The notes under the pieces: model-generated
The model's input: the letters and a program-made list of their open reading frames with translations, nothing else
The model's database searches: none
What the model was told of the DNA's origin: nothing
DNA from: CAWARU01 sp963805795
Lineage (GTDB): Bacteria > Pseudomonadota > Gammaproteobacteria > UBA6186 > Azoamicaceae
DNA length: 64,000 nucleotides
NCBI GenBank assembly: GCA_963805795.1
Contig: CAWDVG010000005.1
Span: 28,726 to 92,725, forward strand
Reading direction: 5' to 3'
Translations under genes and position numbers: made by a program
In this document: piece by piece, positions 38,667 through 49,614 of the stretch
Layout of the letters: every line of letters starts with the position of its first letter
Numbering within the stretch: the first letter of the stretch is position 1

Positions 38667-39057
38667 ATGAAGAAACAGCAAATGACAACCAGTGGGATTT
38701 CACCATTGATTGGTGCATCTTCGACTACTTGGCGCGACGTTCAGTGGCAAAAAGTGGAAGTAAATGTATATCGACTACAAATGCGTATCGCAAAGGCAAG
38801 AAGGGAGCGGCGTTTTAATAAAGTGAAAGCTTTACAATGGCTGTTGACTCATTCACTGGAAGCAAAATTGTTGGCGGTGAGAAGGGTCACGAGTAGCCAA
38901 GGCGCTAAAACTCCCGGTGTTGATGGAAAGTTGTATCAATGTGACAGCAAGAAAATGCAATTGGCCTTAAGCTTGAAACAACATGGCTATAAGGCACAAC
39001 CGCTAAAGCGGGTCTACATTCCAAAACGTAATGGCAAAAGACCACTGGGTATTCCAA
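38667..39057 (+). pseudogene. ltrA: outer-intron reverse transcriptase, N-terminal piece
   Basis: N-terminal domain and RT block 1 of a maturase: TWRDVQWQKVEVNVYRLQMR, then KVKALQWLLTHSLEAKLLAV, GAKTPGVDGKLYQCDSKKM and PLKRVYIPKRNGKRPLGIP. Homology stops exactly after RPLGIP, a conserved RT motif, where the serine-recombinase element begins. The matching C-terminal piece is at 43060-43742. Confidence 0.8.
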
Positions 39058-39065
39058 TGGTGACT

Positions 39066-41150
39066 TCATACTGCACCTCCTACAGCCCTATTTTGGGATT
39101 TTTCCCTGGCTAATGCTATTTTTGTAGAGTTTTTTACCCATTTTTTCATTTCTGTCTCCTTTTGTTTATCGAACCTTACCCATAGTTTTTTCCCAGCACG
39201 CCTGGCGGTTATTATACCACGTTCAATCCAATAGCGAATAACGTGGTGACTAACCTTAAATTTATCCGCTGCTTCATTGATGGATAATTCCCCCGGTCTT
39301 TGCAACCGAGGAGAAGGTATATGATGAATGTGGCGGATCCATCGCAGACTACTTTTATTAAAATTATTTCCTTTATTTGTTTTTAAGCCTTCTTTATCAA
39401 ATTTTTCAGCAATTTCCTCGTCTGTCATGGTTTTGGCTAATTCTCTAATTTTTTCAATTAATTCTTCAGGGTGCCGCCATCTTTCGTAAGATTTTGCAGG
39501 TATGGTAATTTGCAAATCTTCTACTGCTCCACCTTGCCATCGAATATGTAAAATTGCAACCTTAGCCCATTTTTCTCTTTCAATAGTGATATCTTTGATC
39601 AGCAATCTTAAAATACGCTTTTTATCTTTTGAACTAGTACTAGATGCATTCCATAACCTTGGCAAATCCTTTGCCAACCCAATAATTTGATCTTGCTGTT
39701 GTTTTGAAAGCTTTAATACCCCTTTTTGTTGATGTTCATCAAATTGTTGTTTAACCTCATCAAGTTTCACTAACGATTCATTCCATCTTTTTTCTAAGGT
39801 TGATGCTACCAATCGATTTGAAGGATCAACTTCTTCATATCTTCTTTGCGCTAACTGTGCTTCATATTCCAAACGCTCTACCTTCATCTTTCATTGATTA
39901 TCAATTGCTTGTTCTCGTTGGATCAATTCCTCAAATGCTGTTAATGCCATCTTTAACTGTTCGGTCTTGATAATGTTTAATATTCTTTCCGAAATAACTG
40001 GATCTATCCAATCGGAACGTAAAGATAAACACTCCTTCGTTGCTAATCCTTGGTTCTTTTTCCAATGACATTGATAACATGGATAGATCCCTCCATGCCC
40101 AGCGTAACGAACAGTTAAGCGCCGACCACAACAACCACAAATTAATAACCCTTGCAACAAAGCCAAGCCTTCTCTTGCAGGCGTTGGCAATACTGTTTCA
40201 TTAGTTCTATTCATCTGCAATTTCCGCTGATTTTCAAGGTATTCCTCCCAAGAAACATAACCCTCATGATGATCATGAATACAAACATCCCATTCCTGTA
40301 TCGGGAGCCGAGTTGTAATCATAGAAATTTTTCCCTGCTCAGATAGTCTTTTTTGATGCTTATAACGCCCGAAAACATATGTTCCTGCATAAGAAGGATT
40401 TTTTAAAACCCCCAGTATGCGACTATGGTTTAAAACTCCCCAGACTAACCTCCCTCTCCAAATACCACCGTAGGCCCGCTTGGGAAATTCCAGCTTATTT
40501 TCAGCAAAATGGCGCATGACACCATAAGCACTACCGGTCTCTTTAAATACTTTAAATATCAACTGAATAGTTTCTCTAACTTGTTGATCAGCATCCAATA
40601 CTATCTTCCTTTCTTCATCATAACAAAAACCGACCGGTAAAGGGAGACAAAGCTCTCCTTTGCGGGCTTTGTTCTTTTTCCCCCCATATAAGCGAGCTCG
40701 AATAAAATGCAGTTCTGCTTGAGACATTGTACCTTTTAAACCCAGTAGCAATTGATCATTAAAATCGCTAGGATCGTAACAGCCATCTTCATCGATGATA
40801 AGTGTTCCTGTTAAAGAACATAATTCAAGTAATCTATGCCAATCAGTGCATGATCTCGAAAGACGTGATGCCTCTAAAGCAAAAACTGCACCTACTTTTC
40901 CCATAGAGACATCAGCAACAAGTGTTTTAAAATCTTCTCTATTGTGACTCTGTGAACCCGAAATGCCCAAGTCTCCATCTAATAGTTTTATGGAGCTTGA
41001 CAGCCATCCAATTTGCTCAGCTTTTTTTTCTAAAGCATACTGACGTTCAGTACTTTCTTGATTAAATCGTACTTGTCCCATTGTGGATTGCCTTAAATAA
41101 ACATAGGCAAACTTTGATAGATGTCTTTGTTGAATTTTTGCATTAATCAT
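39066..41150 (-). pseudogene. large serine recombinase with in-frame TGA
   Basis: Site-specific recombinase of the resolvase/invertase superfamily. From 41150: AYVYLRQSTMGQVRFNQEST gives the serine nucleophile (RQS), followed by DLGISGS and AVFALEASRLSRSCTDWHRL. A recombinase domain (IFKVFKETGSAYGVMRHFAE), a zinc-ribbon (LICGCCGRRL ... YPCYQC) and a coiled coil come next. After the TGA at 39891-39893 the same frame continues KMKVERLEYEAQLAQRRYEE, then a C-terminal HTH (ELSINEAADKFKVSHHVIRY). In related proteins a Trp is usual at the TGA position, so TGG to TGA is the likely change. The full length would be about 695 residues. The catalytic half may still be made. Confidence 0.8.
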
Positions 41151-41281
41151 TTGCTAAACCCTCTAAAAAAATACTTGACTTTAAATATGATTGCAGCATA
41201 TTTGCCACGTAAGTGATTATTTCTTGAGAATTTATTAGATTTATGGAGGTTTCTCTAGGCGGGCAAGCCAGAAGAATAGAA

Positions 41282-41662
41282 TTACAACAGTTCTCTTCTG
41301 ATGAGTAGTTCTCGATTGACATGACTTAAATCTTCCATGATTTCTTTTGCCTTTTGATAATTCAAAAGACCTTGTTTGACTGTGCCTATCAAATCGGTAG
41401 GTACGTAAATCATGACAGGATTGGTTTTTGATAGCGTAACTGATAGATAATATTTCGGACCATGGCCTTTGCCCTTGGAACATTTGCAATTTGGCTTTCC
41501 ACATTTTTTGTAACGTTCGATCAAAGAGCCTCTCAACATGAGAGGCTCTAACTGCTCGAGTTGTTGTACGAGTCGTTTGCGTTTTTGGCGCAAGTAGGAA
41601 GTAGAAAATTGTTCCATCATCATCAGACCATTTAAAAGACTGTACAGACAATAACAAAGCAA
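41282..41662 (-). CDS. DUF6788-type protein
   Basis: About 110-126 residues depending on the start; the Met cluster at MMMEQF is plausible. Family marks: LRGSLIERYKKCGKPNCKCS with a Cys-x4-Cys-x-Cys cluster that may bind a metal, then GHGPKYYLSVTLSKTN and a helical end NRELLIRRELL. Members are encoded beside serine recombinases and IS transposases. A DNA-binding accessory role is assumed but not shown. It lies between DUF5372 and the recombinase, on the same strand. Confidence 0.75.
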   Translation of the reverse strand: MLCYCLYSLLNGLMMMEQFSTSYLRQKRKRLVQQLEQLEPLMLRGSLIERYKKCGKPNCKCSKGKGHGPKYYLSVTLSKTNPVMIYVPTDLIGTVKQGLLNYQKAKEIMEDLSHVNRELLIRRELL

Positions 41663-41665
41663 TCT

Positions 41666-41965
41666 TCATGAGTCAATCTTTTTTTCTTTTAATTCATTAA
41701 TTAATTCAGTTAATTTTTCTAAGTTAGGTATGGATAAAATTGATTTGCTTGGTAGTAAATCATGTAGATCAGAGTCAGCCTTATCCGTCCAATCACGGGG
41801 TATTGCTAAAACCCCGTATACTGATACTGCTAAACTCAAGACATCCCCGTTCCCTACTTTTTTACTAGATAAAATGGGGAAGCTCTGACCTTGTAAGGGG
41901 TGAAAAGGATGAGTGATGGTAGCAGATCCCAAAATCTTGTTGGATTTGAGTGCAGTTAGCTGCAA
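41666..41965 (-). CDS. DUF5372-type protein
   Basis: A 99-residue protein with the family opening ITHPFHPLQGQSFPILSSKK and the later AIPRDWTDKAD motif. The stop is three bases before the DUF6788 frame, suggesting an operon with it and the recombinase. Such proteins are typical first genes of this mobile cassette. Biochemical function is unknown. Confidence 0.75.
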   Translation of the reverse strand: MQLTALKSNKILGSATITHPFHPLQGQSFPILSSKKVGNGDVLSLAVSVYGVLAIPRDWTDKADSDLHDLLPSKSILSIPNLEKLTELINELKEKKIDS

Positions 41966-43058
41966 CCGTGCCCACTGTAAAAGACAGGATAATCCAGACT
42001 GCAGTTAAAATAGTGATTGAACCATTATTTGAAGCGTCATTCTTAGATTGTTCATTTGGATTTCGTCCTAGAAGAAGTCCACAACAAGCGCATGCAGAAG
42101 TGCAAAAAGCTGTAATTGAAGGGTATCGCGAAGTGGTAGATTTTGATTTAAAATCTTACTTTAACACGATACCCCACAAACGATTACTGTTGTGCGTACA
42201 GAAAAGAGTACGAGATCCGAAAATATTGAGACTGATAAAAGGTTGGATGAAATCCGGCATTTTAGACAAGAATCAGTATGAGAAAACTACAGAGGGAGTT
42301 CAGCAAGGCGGACCACTTTCGCCGTTATTATCGAATATATATTTACATGTAATCGATAAGATATGGATGGAGAAATATCCTGAAACTAAGATAGTGCGAT
42401 TTGCGGATGATCTGCGAGTCCTCTGCAAGAGGCGAACAAGCTTTTATATGCAGAAACTTAGAGAGTTGCTAGCCTGGCATGGTTTAAAAGTCAATGAAGA
42501 GAAGAGTGGGCTTGTCCATGCTCGGAAGGGATTTGACTTTTTAGGGCAACATTTCCGGCTAAAACCTAGCAGAAAATGGAAACATTGGCAGTTCTGTTAT
42601 CGATGGCCAAGCAAGAAAGCAGTGCTTGCAATAAAGGACAAGATCAGAAATGCAATTGGTAGAGATGATATCTATGATCTTGAAACCAAAATGGATGTGA
42701 TCAATCCGATATTGAGGGGATGGTGTCAATTTCACAAATACAGTAACGCGCATAAACATTTTAAAGTAGTAGACGCATATGTGTATACAAAACTTGTAGG
42801 GTTTATGCGTAGGAAATATCGATGGAGAGGATCGGGCTACCGTAAAGCCCCAAGGAGTTTCTTTGAGAAACTCGGTCTGTATTACTTGCATGGCAAGATC
42901 CAACGATGGCCTTTGAAAGCTAGGACATGAAAGCTATCGGAAAGCCGTATGAAGGAAAACTTCACGTACGGTTTGATGTGGCGGGTGATGGAAACGGGAC
43001 TAATTGATGGAGACCATCGTGATTTGGTTACCGCGCCATTGCTCGACCCTACTCGTTA
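41966..43058 (+). mobile_element. inner group II intron, 3' half only
   Basis: The RT C-terminal part is followed by a domain V hairpin (GAAAGCCGTATGAAGG ... CTTCACGTACGGTTTG, 42940-42978) and a long domain VI ending near CCCTACTCG at 43058. Outer-intron RT sequence resumes right after, at the position following the catalytic YADD motif. The 5' half of this intron is missing and its place is taken by the serine-recombinase element. Confidence 0.7.
41974..42930 (+). pseudogene. ltrA: inner-intron reverse transcriptase, 5'-truncated
   Basis: About 318 residues starting in the middle of RT block 2 (PTVKDRIIQTAVKIVIEPLF). Further blocks: CSFGFRPRRSPQQAHAEV, VVDFDLKSYFNTIPHKRLLL, GVQQGGPLSPLLSNIYLHV and VRFADDLRVL (FADD instead of YADD). 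The maturase domain has FDFLGQHFRLKP and LRGWCQFHKYSN. Upstream in-frame codons to 41950 belong to the neighbouring element. Missing the first quarter, the protein is presumably inactive. Confidence 0.8.
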
Positions 43059-43059
43059 T

Positions 43060-43742
43060 TATGGGTGTTTCAAAAGAGTTGTTGGAGAATGATATAAAGC
43101 CTGCAGTGGAGAAATTTCTAGCTGAAAGAGGATCTCTCGTTAGAGAAAACGAAAATTACTCATGTTGCGAAGGGTTTTGATTTTCTGGGATTTAATGTTC
43201 GTAAATACCAGGGAAAACTGCTTATTAAACCTTCTAAAAGTGGTGTTACTACTTTTCTAGCGAAGATTAGGCATGTGATCAAGACTCATCGAGCGGTTAC
43301 TGCCTACGATTTAATCAATATGCTGAATCCGAAAATAATGGGTTGGGGATATTATTATCGTCATGTGGTAGCGAAGAAAACATTTGAGTATGTCGATGAT
43401 TGCATCTATCGCTGTTTAAGTTACTGGACGCGAAGAAGACACCAAAAGAAGAATTTCGCTTGGATTAGAAAGAAATACTTTCATTCAAGAGGTACTTTTA
43501 ATTGGATCTTCTTTGGCACGCAAGAGAAGAAAGATGGGAAGAAAGAGGTTGTAGATCTTCACAAGATGGCTCGTATTCCCATTAAACGTCATGTGAAAAT
43601 CATACAGGAGGCAACGCCATATGATCCTGCTTATACAGACTATCTTGTTGCTAGAAAACAGAATAGGAATGATAAGTTGTATCATTACAGCCGAGTCTCG
43701 ACGTTAAATCTTTTTGGTAAAAAGCATTGGGTTGTAAAGTAA
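43060..43742 (+). pseudogene. ltrA: outer-intron reverse transcriptase, C-terminal piece
   Basis: Continues the outer RT just after its active site: GVSKELLENDIKPAVEKFLA. A one-base insertion near 43127 follows, then LEKTKITHVAKGFDFLGFNV and the maturase domain (KIMGWGYYYRHVVAKKTFEY). The end is NLFGKKHWVVK. No HNH domain is present. Together with 38667-39057 it lacks about 120 central residues. It belongs with the N-terminal piece because this type of C-terminus and that N-terminal domain normally occur in one protein. Confidence 0.75.
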
Positions 43743-43858
43743 AACACATTGCTCGGTTTCGAATAGAAGCTGAATAAAGGCTTGAGCTGTATGCGGGGAA
43801 ACACGCACGTACAGTTCTTAGGAGGCCGGAGAGTGGCAACACTCTCCGGCTATCCGAC

Positions 43859-44306
43859 ACTGATCTTTCTGATTGCTTTAGTATAAAAAATTAAGACGAT
43901 TCTTGTTAAAAAAACCGGAAAATAGGTAAAAAATTCTGAAATAAAAGGGGGTGAATTTTGAAGGGGGATAACCATTCCCCTATGTATAAAAAAGCTTCTA
44001 AGCAGAATCCAGATTTAATTTTTTCCGCCTATCTTTGGCTTTGGCAAGCTAGCGAGAGTATCCCGCAATTTGATTTTAGATAATTTAACTTAAAGATGGG
44101 AAGCAACGAGGGATAAATCATGGGTTATTGCAGCACTTCGTGTTTCTTGCTGGATTGACAGCCATATGAAAGGACTTTATTGGTAATAGATGGGCATTTT
44201 CCTTCATATTTGAACAAGAGAATGAGTTGAGCAGCTTATTTAAATTTGACCTGACCATTAAAAATAACTAAAATGCTTTTTCTAAGTTTTATGTAGGAAT
44301 ATAACT
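43859..44306 (+). other. island head leader, copy 3 (right part), then gap
   Basis: ACTGATCTTTCTGATTGCTTTAGTA at 43859-43883 continues the leader cut at 37961. Afterwards homology to the other heads fades, and no gene resembling the split small protein follows. TAGGA at 44295-44299 is the ribosome binding site for the next gene. Confidence 0.45.
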
Positions 44307-46211
44307 ATGGCAGTTGTTGCTAAAAAATTAACATTAAATGGCATTGTAGATACAAAAAAAGAAGGAGAAGATGCACATACTTTAAAAAATCTTCGACAAA
44401 GAATTACTAGAACCAATGGTGTTACCAGTGAAATATTTCTATCTAAAGCCACCTTGGACCCTTCTTGCATAAATGATAGTGTCATTGGGGCTATTATAAA
44501 AATAATTGCTGAACAAAGAAATTGTACCTCGGTTATTTTAAGAAATAACGCGATACAAGCGCCTAAACATCAAATGGCTATTTTGCAAGCAATTTGTCAA
44601 AATCCAAATCTGACAAATCTACAACTTTATGGCATAAACAACGTTTCCGTTACTGTTCTCAATGAAATTGTCAAATTGGCCTTAGTTTGCTTAACTTTAT
44701 TTAATAGTTTGCAATCACAGACTTCTGAATTAGAAGCGTCGACAATGGCTCTTCTAAACAGATGTAAAACCTTAAAATCATTAGTTGTAGTTGGTACAAC
44801 GATTAGTGATGTTGCTTTAGATTTTTTAACACAATTTCCATTACACCAAATTGTTTTAGATAAGGTTAGAATTTCTGCTCAAGGTGTACAACGTTTAAGT
44901 GGAATGCCATTGCGCTCTCTTAGCATTAGTCTTGATTCAAATGGAGTTCAATTCAACACTGTAGAAGTTAAAGGCATACAAGATACACTCTTACAAAGCA
45001 AAACTTTAGAAAGCGTTCAATTTATACGGCCAAAAATTTGCTCAGGATCTTCTTTTGCCCCATTATTATGGGAAGCGTGTGAAAAAAATAGAAGAAGCAA
45101 TCTATCTTCTTCAAAGATTTCTTATTTTATAGAACAAGGCTTACAAGTAGTACAGCCATTCGTGCATTGTCATCCTGAAGCAGCCGCTGCGTATACTGCG
45201 ACTATGGGTCTTTCTTATGATAGAAAGGAAGACAGTGAATTACGCAAATTTGCAGCAGAATATGGGTGCTCGCCAAATGATTTTGTAGGGAATGGAGGGT
45301 ACGCTGGTTTTGCTGGTTTGACGGATGATGACGATTGTGTGCGAAATACATTTTTAAACCGTATGATAGCCGGCGAAGGAGACAACACAGCGAAAACATT
45401 ACAGTTATTATCCGTCTTTAAAGATATGATTAATGTACGGGAGTATGACTGGGAATGGAAAACGCTACTCATCGTTTCAGCAAAGGTTTATTCTGCGGAT
45501 GTAATTTTTTTAAAAATATTAGAACTGTTTGGTTCTTATGTCGACGTGGACGCAAGAGATAAAGATGGTCGCACTGCCTTGCATTATCTTTGTGCTTATG
45601 GGAAAAAAGATTTAATTGAGAAACTGTTAAAATATAACCCCGATATTGATGCACAAGATTTTCAAGGAAAAACGCCCTTGGATTATTCCGAAATGTCTCA
45701 ATTGGAAGTTGAACAAATTTTGGATTCAATCAATATTGCACCAACGAGAGATGCGTATGCAAGGATGAATCATGTGTTCAGCCATCTAGGCCATCTTGGC
45801 CAAGTTTCATCTGGTTTTTCTGGTACTTATCCTAAAGGGACTGAAGCAAATCCTACAGATCCTTTGACAACATTAGCTAATTTTGACAAATTAGTCCCTC
45901 CCTCTTCTGATGATGAACACGTGAAACAGTTTCATCGACAAAGAGATGCAATCAGAAAACTTTTCGCCGGTCAAAGTGTTATAGAACGTTGTATGGATCA
46001 GAAAAAAGCAACTGCAGAGTATTTAGTAGTCAGAAGGGCGAAGCGGAATCCAATTTCTAAGTCACTTACGGAAGTCACGCCATTAGCAGGTAGACCCGCA
46101 GATATTATTTTAAGTTTTATGTATCATCCCCTGCGTTCTCTAAATGGATTTTATGAAACCGCCCCTCCAATGTCTGTGGGAGAAAAGGCGAAAAATTCAG
46201 TTTTTTTTTAA
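44307..46211 (+). CDS. LRR and ankyrin protein, candidate effector
   Basis: A 634-residue protein. Residues about 60-240 contain irregular leucine-rich repeats (CTSVILRNNAIQAPKHQMAI, NPNLTNLQLYGINNVSVTVL, LHQIVLDKVRISAQGVQRLS, MPLRSLSISLDSNGVQF). Residues about 412-485 are two ankyrin repeats (DKDGRTALHYLCAYGKKDLI, IDAQDFQGKTPLDYSEMSQL). The C-terminal 130 residues are unassigned. There is no signal peptide. The combination of two eukaryote-like repeat types and the position in an island fit a secreted effector. It is transcribed alone. Confidence 0.75.
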   Translation: MAVVAKKLTLNGIVDTKKEGEDAHTLKNLRQRITRTNGVTSEIFLSKATLDPSCINDSVIGAIIKIIAEQRNCTSVILRNNAIQAPKHQMAILQAICQNPNLTNLQLYGINNVSVTVLNEIVKLALVCLTLFNSLQSQTSELEASTMALLNRCKTLKSLVVVGTTISDVALDFLTQFPLHQIVLDKVRISAQGVQRLSGMPLRSLSISLDSNGVQFNTVEVKGIQDTLLQSKTLESVQFIRPKICSGSSFAPLLWEACEKNRRSNLSSSKISYFIEQGLQVVQPFVHCHPEAAAAYTATMGLSYDRKEDSELRKFAAEYGCSPNDFVGNGGYAGFAGLTDDDDCVRNTFLNRMIAGEGDNTAKTLQLLSVFKDMINVREYDWEWKTLLIVSAKVYSADVIFLKILELFGSYVDVDARDKDGRTALHYLCAYGKKDLIEKLLKYNPDIDAQDFQGKTPLDYSEMSQLEVEQILDSINIAPTRDAYARMNHVFSHLGHLGQVSSGFSGTYPKGTEANPTDPLTTLANFDKLVPPSSDDEHVKQFHRQRDAIRKLFAGQSVIERCMDQKKATAEYLVVRRAKRNPISKSLTEVTPLAGRPADIILSFMYHPLRSLNGFYETAPPMSVGEKAKNSVFF

Positions 46212-46310
46212 TGCCGCATTATCGCTTCTACTAAATTCGTCGAAAGCAGAAACAAGATAGTATTTTTTGTTATTGTTTTATAATTAACACACAGACGTCT
46301 TTTCATGTTG

Positions 46311-47589
46311 TTATCCAAAAATCTTTTCACGATATTGTGGAGTAAGAGTATATTTTGCATATTTTCTGCTGAGGCTGGTTGGTTGTAAAACTTTATCAGC
46401 CATCATGGCTTTAATAAGTGTGCTTGCCTGTCCTATAGAAATGCCAAAACAATTTCTTACATGCTCATTATCTAGATTTTCTTGCATAATAGCTAAAATA
46501 ATAATCATCGAACGTTTTTCTTGTGCAGTAAACGCTTCGTAAGGTTTGGGAGCTGATAAAATGACGATAAACGAATTTTGGTGATCAATAAATACGGGTG
46601 GAGGCACCTTGATAGATATGCTCATAGCGTACAATCTATCAATTCCTTGTCCATCCATTTCCCCAAAGCCGAATTTTTTCATCAATTCTGCGAGTAGAGG
46701 GTTACGCCAATCGCGTTTATGAATTAAATTTAATGTCGTTAGACCAGGCATTAAACCACCTGGGTTTTCAATTTCAATGCGATTGTCAAACATCGAGATT
46801 TTTATCGGTTGATGCATCTTGCGATAATCTCGGTGAACAAGGCTGTTTGTGATCACTTCTCTTAAGATAGTTTTTGAATATGCAGGAATATCCTTGCGAA
46901 TGGCACCCTCTATTTGTGGTATTAACCAAATATTTTGTTGCAGCAACTGTAACGGTAATATGTGGAGATTTGTTAATGCCGGTCAAAATGCGATAGTCGG
47001 TTAATGCTGCAATATTTTTGGTAGACCATCGCTCATTTTTATCTTGTTTAGGCAGAACTTCAAGGAATGATTCGAAATTTAAATCATCCATTTCAACATC
47101 TTTTACAATAGATTCATCATAATAATATTCCTGTGTATTTATTAGAAGATCTTTTATTTCTTGTGTGGACATAGCAATAGTAGAAGAACCACATCGCTTA
47201 AAACAGGCTGTGCCACCTAAAGGAGCTCTATCTTTGATAAACACCGGTTTTGATGCGCTCGGTAATATATGAATACATAAGAGCTGTTTACCCTGTATAT
47301 TTAGGGGGAATGCATCTATGTGTAAACTGGGTTCTTGGCTTGAAATAGCTAGGTTTGTTATTTTTTGGATGATAATATCCGAATTTTCTTGTAAGCCAAT
47401 GGGGGTAAAATCTTTAACTCCAAATACAAAGCAACCACCTCGTTCGAGGTTTCCAAATGCATTTACATGTTCCTTGAGACGCTCATTTTTATCAGAGATA
47501 TCTAGTTTAAAATCTAAAAAGCCGTACTCTGCCTTGCTTTTCAATGCATCCTCTATAAGCTGTTTCCAAAATGTTTTATCGTCTAGCAT
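46311..47589 (-). pseudogene. AlbA_2/HATPase regulator with internal deletion
   Basis: Paralogue of the regulator at 24549. The N-terminal frame (from ATG 47589) has the AlbA_2 domain (GFLDFKLDISDKNERLKEHV, GNLERGGCFVFGVKDFTP). Near 46935 the frame changes and about 100 codons of the middle domain are missing. The second frame carries GHKL motifs (ILREVITNSLVHRDYRKMHQ, IEIENPGGLMPG, FGEMDGQGIDRLY) and a winged helix (HVRNCFGISIGQASTLIKAM). The change point lies in GTTGCTGCAACA. Loss of the linker region plus frame change makes a functional product unlikely. Confidence 0.75.
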
Positions 47590-47801
47590 AAGATATAACC
47601 AATTGATTTTTAAGGAAAAAGATAGTTTTATGCAAACCATCTCTAATAAGCTCTAATAAGAATATCTAAATTTAATTGTATAAGCAAGTTTTTTAATGGA
47701 AATTTTAAACAAGTTTGAACTATTAAGTATCGGCGTCCAGACACGACCTTCTTTTTATTTCATGTTCAGGCTCTGCTTCGGAACAATAAAGAATTTTAAT
47801 T
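47590..47801. other. short gap, no gene seen
   Basis: AT-rich spacer between two broken genes on the same strand. No terminator hairpin of note. Confidence 0.25.
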
Positions 47802-49498
47802 CTAACCATCTAGTTTTCTTTTGGAACAAAGAGCTTCTAATGAAACCAGAGCGTTAATTATAGATTTTAAATGATCCATAGCATCTTTTTTTAGGTCGCT
47901 TGAATTAGGTTTTGCACGTTCCCTATGGGCTTTCGTCTGAGTGGATCTAACTTTTTGAAGATTAGTGAAAGGAACAATTATTTCTTTAATTAAGTCCTCT
48001 TGTATACTTAATTCTTGCAAGCATTTTTCAAGAAGTTTGATGCTACCTAATCGAGCATCGTAACATCCGAGTCGTTTAGATATTTTGTTTATAGTATCTT
48101 TGGAGAGGCCGTCATTGACTATTCGAGATAAGTCTTGGATATAATTTTGCCATTGAATGTAGCCGCCACCAAGAAAATAGTAAAAACCAAAAAATGTTGT
48201 ATCGAAGTTTTTATTATGAGGTAACCAGAGAGATTCGTTCTCTGGTTGTATTTTTAGATCCCATATTTTTTTTAAGATATTTTTTAATTTTTTTAGAGGT
48301 TCGGGTTCAGATGAAAATTTAGCAAGAAAATCCGTATCAAAAGAGCGCTTTGAGATATCACCTTTTGGGGGTTCATTGTAACATCGCCAATGGCAAAGTT
48401 CTTCAAATGGCAAATATGTAAGATATATGGCCAAAGTATGAACTTGGCCTTGTTCATTGGTATCAAAAGTCGGTAAATGCCACCCTCCTCTACAAGATAT
48501 ATCCCTTTCCCGGATTGAATATTTTTCAGGATCATTTATGTATTTATTAAGGACCTCTGATTTGAAAAATACTGGGCTTGTTTCCCAAGGCTTTCTAGAC
48601 GTTTCAAAGTATGATGACAAATTTTCTAGTATGAGTTTAATCTTTTTTGGTTTCTTTCCATTTTTTATATCTTGTATAATGAACTCTAATGGAGTTTCTC
48701 CTCTTTCAGAATCATATTCTTCTCGATCAATTTGATTGTAATTTTATTTTGGACAACTTTGTTGTATCCTCTTATAGAGATACCAATAGGGATGTCGTTT
48801 TTAATAAAAATAACTTTTTTAAAACAAAAATTCTCATCTGTAGTAGACAATTCAGTTTTTATAGGCGGCCAACTGTGGTTAATATCAAAATTTAATTGTC
48901 TATATTCAAAACATCTGATCAGCACGCAATTTGTAATACTCAGAAACTTGTCTAGAGTATTTCTTCTTATTAGTAAGTAATTCTGATTATCTGTTTTATC
49001 CATAAGGATTTGTGGTATAAAATCTCCCAATTTATTTAGTATGCAATATGCTTTTTTCTCTGGCATCCAATGTAATCCAAGCGAAGTTGTAATCTTTTGA
49101 TTTATTTCTAAATATGAATTGGAACCATTAGAATATCCTTCAAAATATCGGAGAAAAAAAAGAGGCTCTGCTTGATTTAAAGGAGGTGTTCTTCCATCAA
49201 AAAAAGATTTTAGTAAGTGAGCAGAATTTTTATTATCATATGCTATTCCCCAACCCTCAATAGTTGAATAATCTGCATCAAGTAACGCATTATCGCAATT
49301 TTTTGGAAAAAGCTTTTTCTTTAAAAGAAACGAATTAATAAACAAATTATTTTTTTTATTGCTTAGATAACAGATAACCCATTCATTATCTAAATCGTTT
49401 TTGAAAAAATCCCAACCTTCTTTGGGAATCTGACTGTCAGAGGCATTTTGCTCTATGGCAATTATTTTTTCAGTAAGTTTTGAGATTATATAATCCAT
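47802..49498 (-). pseudogene. unknown conserved protein, frameshifted
   Basis: Two frames form one protein of about 560 residues. The N-terminal frame (ATG 49498, MDYIISKLTEKIIAIEQNAS) includes WVICYLSNKKNNLFINSFLL, TSLGLHWMPEKKAYCILNKL and LLIRRNTLDKFLSITNCVLI. The C-terminal frame starts within QIDREEYDSERGETPLEFII and continues ETSPVFFKSEVLNKYINDPE, CRGGWHLPTFDTNEQGQVHT and LPFEELCHWRCYNEPPKGDI. The last blocks are strongly conserved in a widespread protein family that I cannot name. A one-base loss near 48750 separates the frames. It follows the AbiEi-like gene and replaces most of the expected toxin gene. Confidence 0.6.
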
Positions 49499-49508
49499 AA
49501 GCTGTACA

Positions 49509-49613
49509 TTAGCCAATAATTTTTTCAACTGAGATAGATAGTATATTTCTTTTATTACCAACGACTTTAAATACTTGTTGGTTACCAGGGATTTGATGTA
49601 AAAAAACATTCAT
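49509..49613 (-). pseudogene. stub of AbiEii-type toxin N-terminus
   Basis: Two bases after the antitoxin stop, an ATG opens a 34-codon frame ending ISVEKIIG and a stop. Its position, and a VEK before the break (as in the VEKD start of AbiEii toxins), suggest the first codons of a deleted cognate toxin. Similarity is too short to be certain. Confidence 0.35.
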
Positions 49614-49614
49614 A

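Larger units (their letters stand above)
39058..41965 (-). mobile_element. serine-recombinase element with DUF5372 and DUF6788
   Basis: A 2.9-kb unit on the minus strand carrying, in transcriptional order, DUF5372, DUF6788 and a large serine recombinase. These three gene types are commonly found together on small mobile units. Its left end falls after codons for LGIP in one RT gene, and its right end before codons for TVKDR in a different RT gene. Exact ends are uncertain by a few bases; no inverted repeats were seen, as expected for serine-recombinase integration. Confidence 0.65.
37962..43858 (+). mobile_element. outer group II intron, interrupted by two elements
   Basis: The 5' end GTGCGAGCTGAAAGTCAC follows the leader motif directly. 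The 3' end has a domain V hairpin (GAGCTGTATGCGG ... GCACGTACAGTTC, 43780-43818) and a domain VI stem (CCGGAGAG/CTCTCCGG). Exact removal restores the island-head leader. The intron's own RT gene is split: the N-terminal piece is at 38667 and the C-terminal piece at 43060. The middle is replaced by a serine-recombinase element and the 3' half of another group II intron. It is probably immobile now, although both ribozyme ends remain. Confidence 0.75.
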
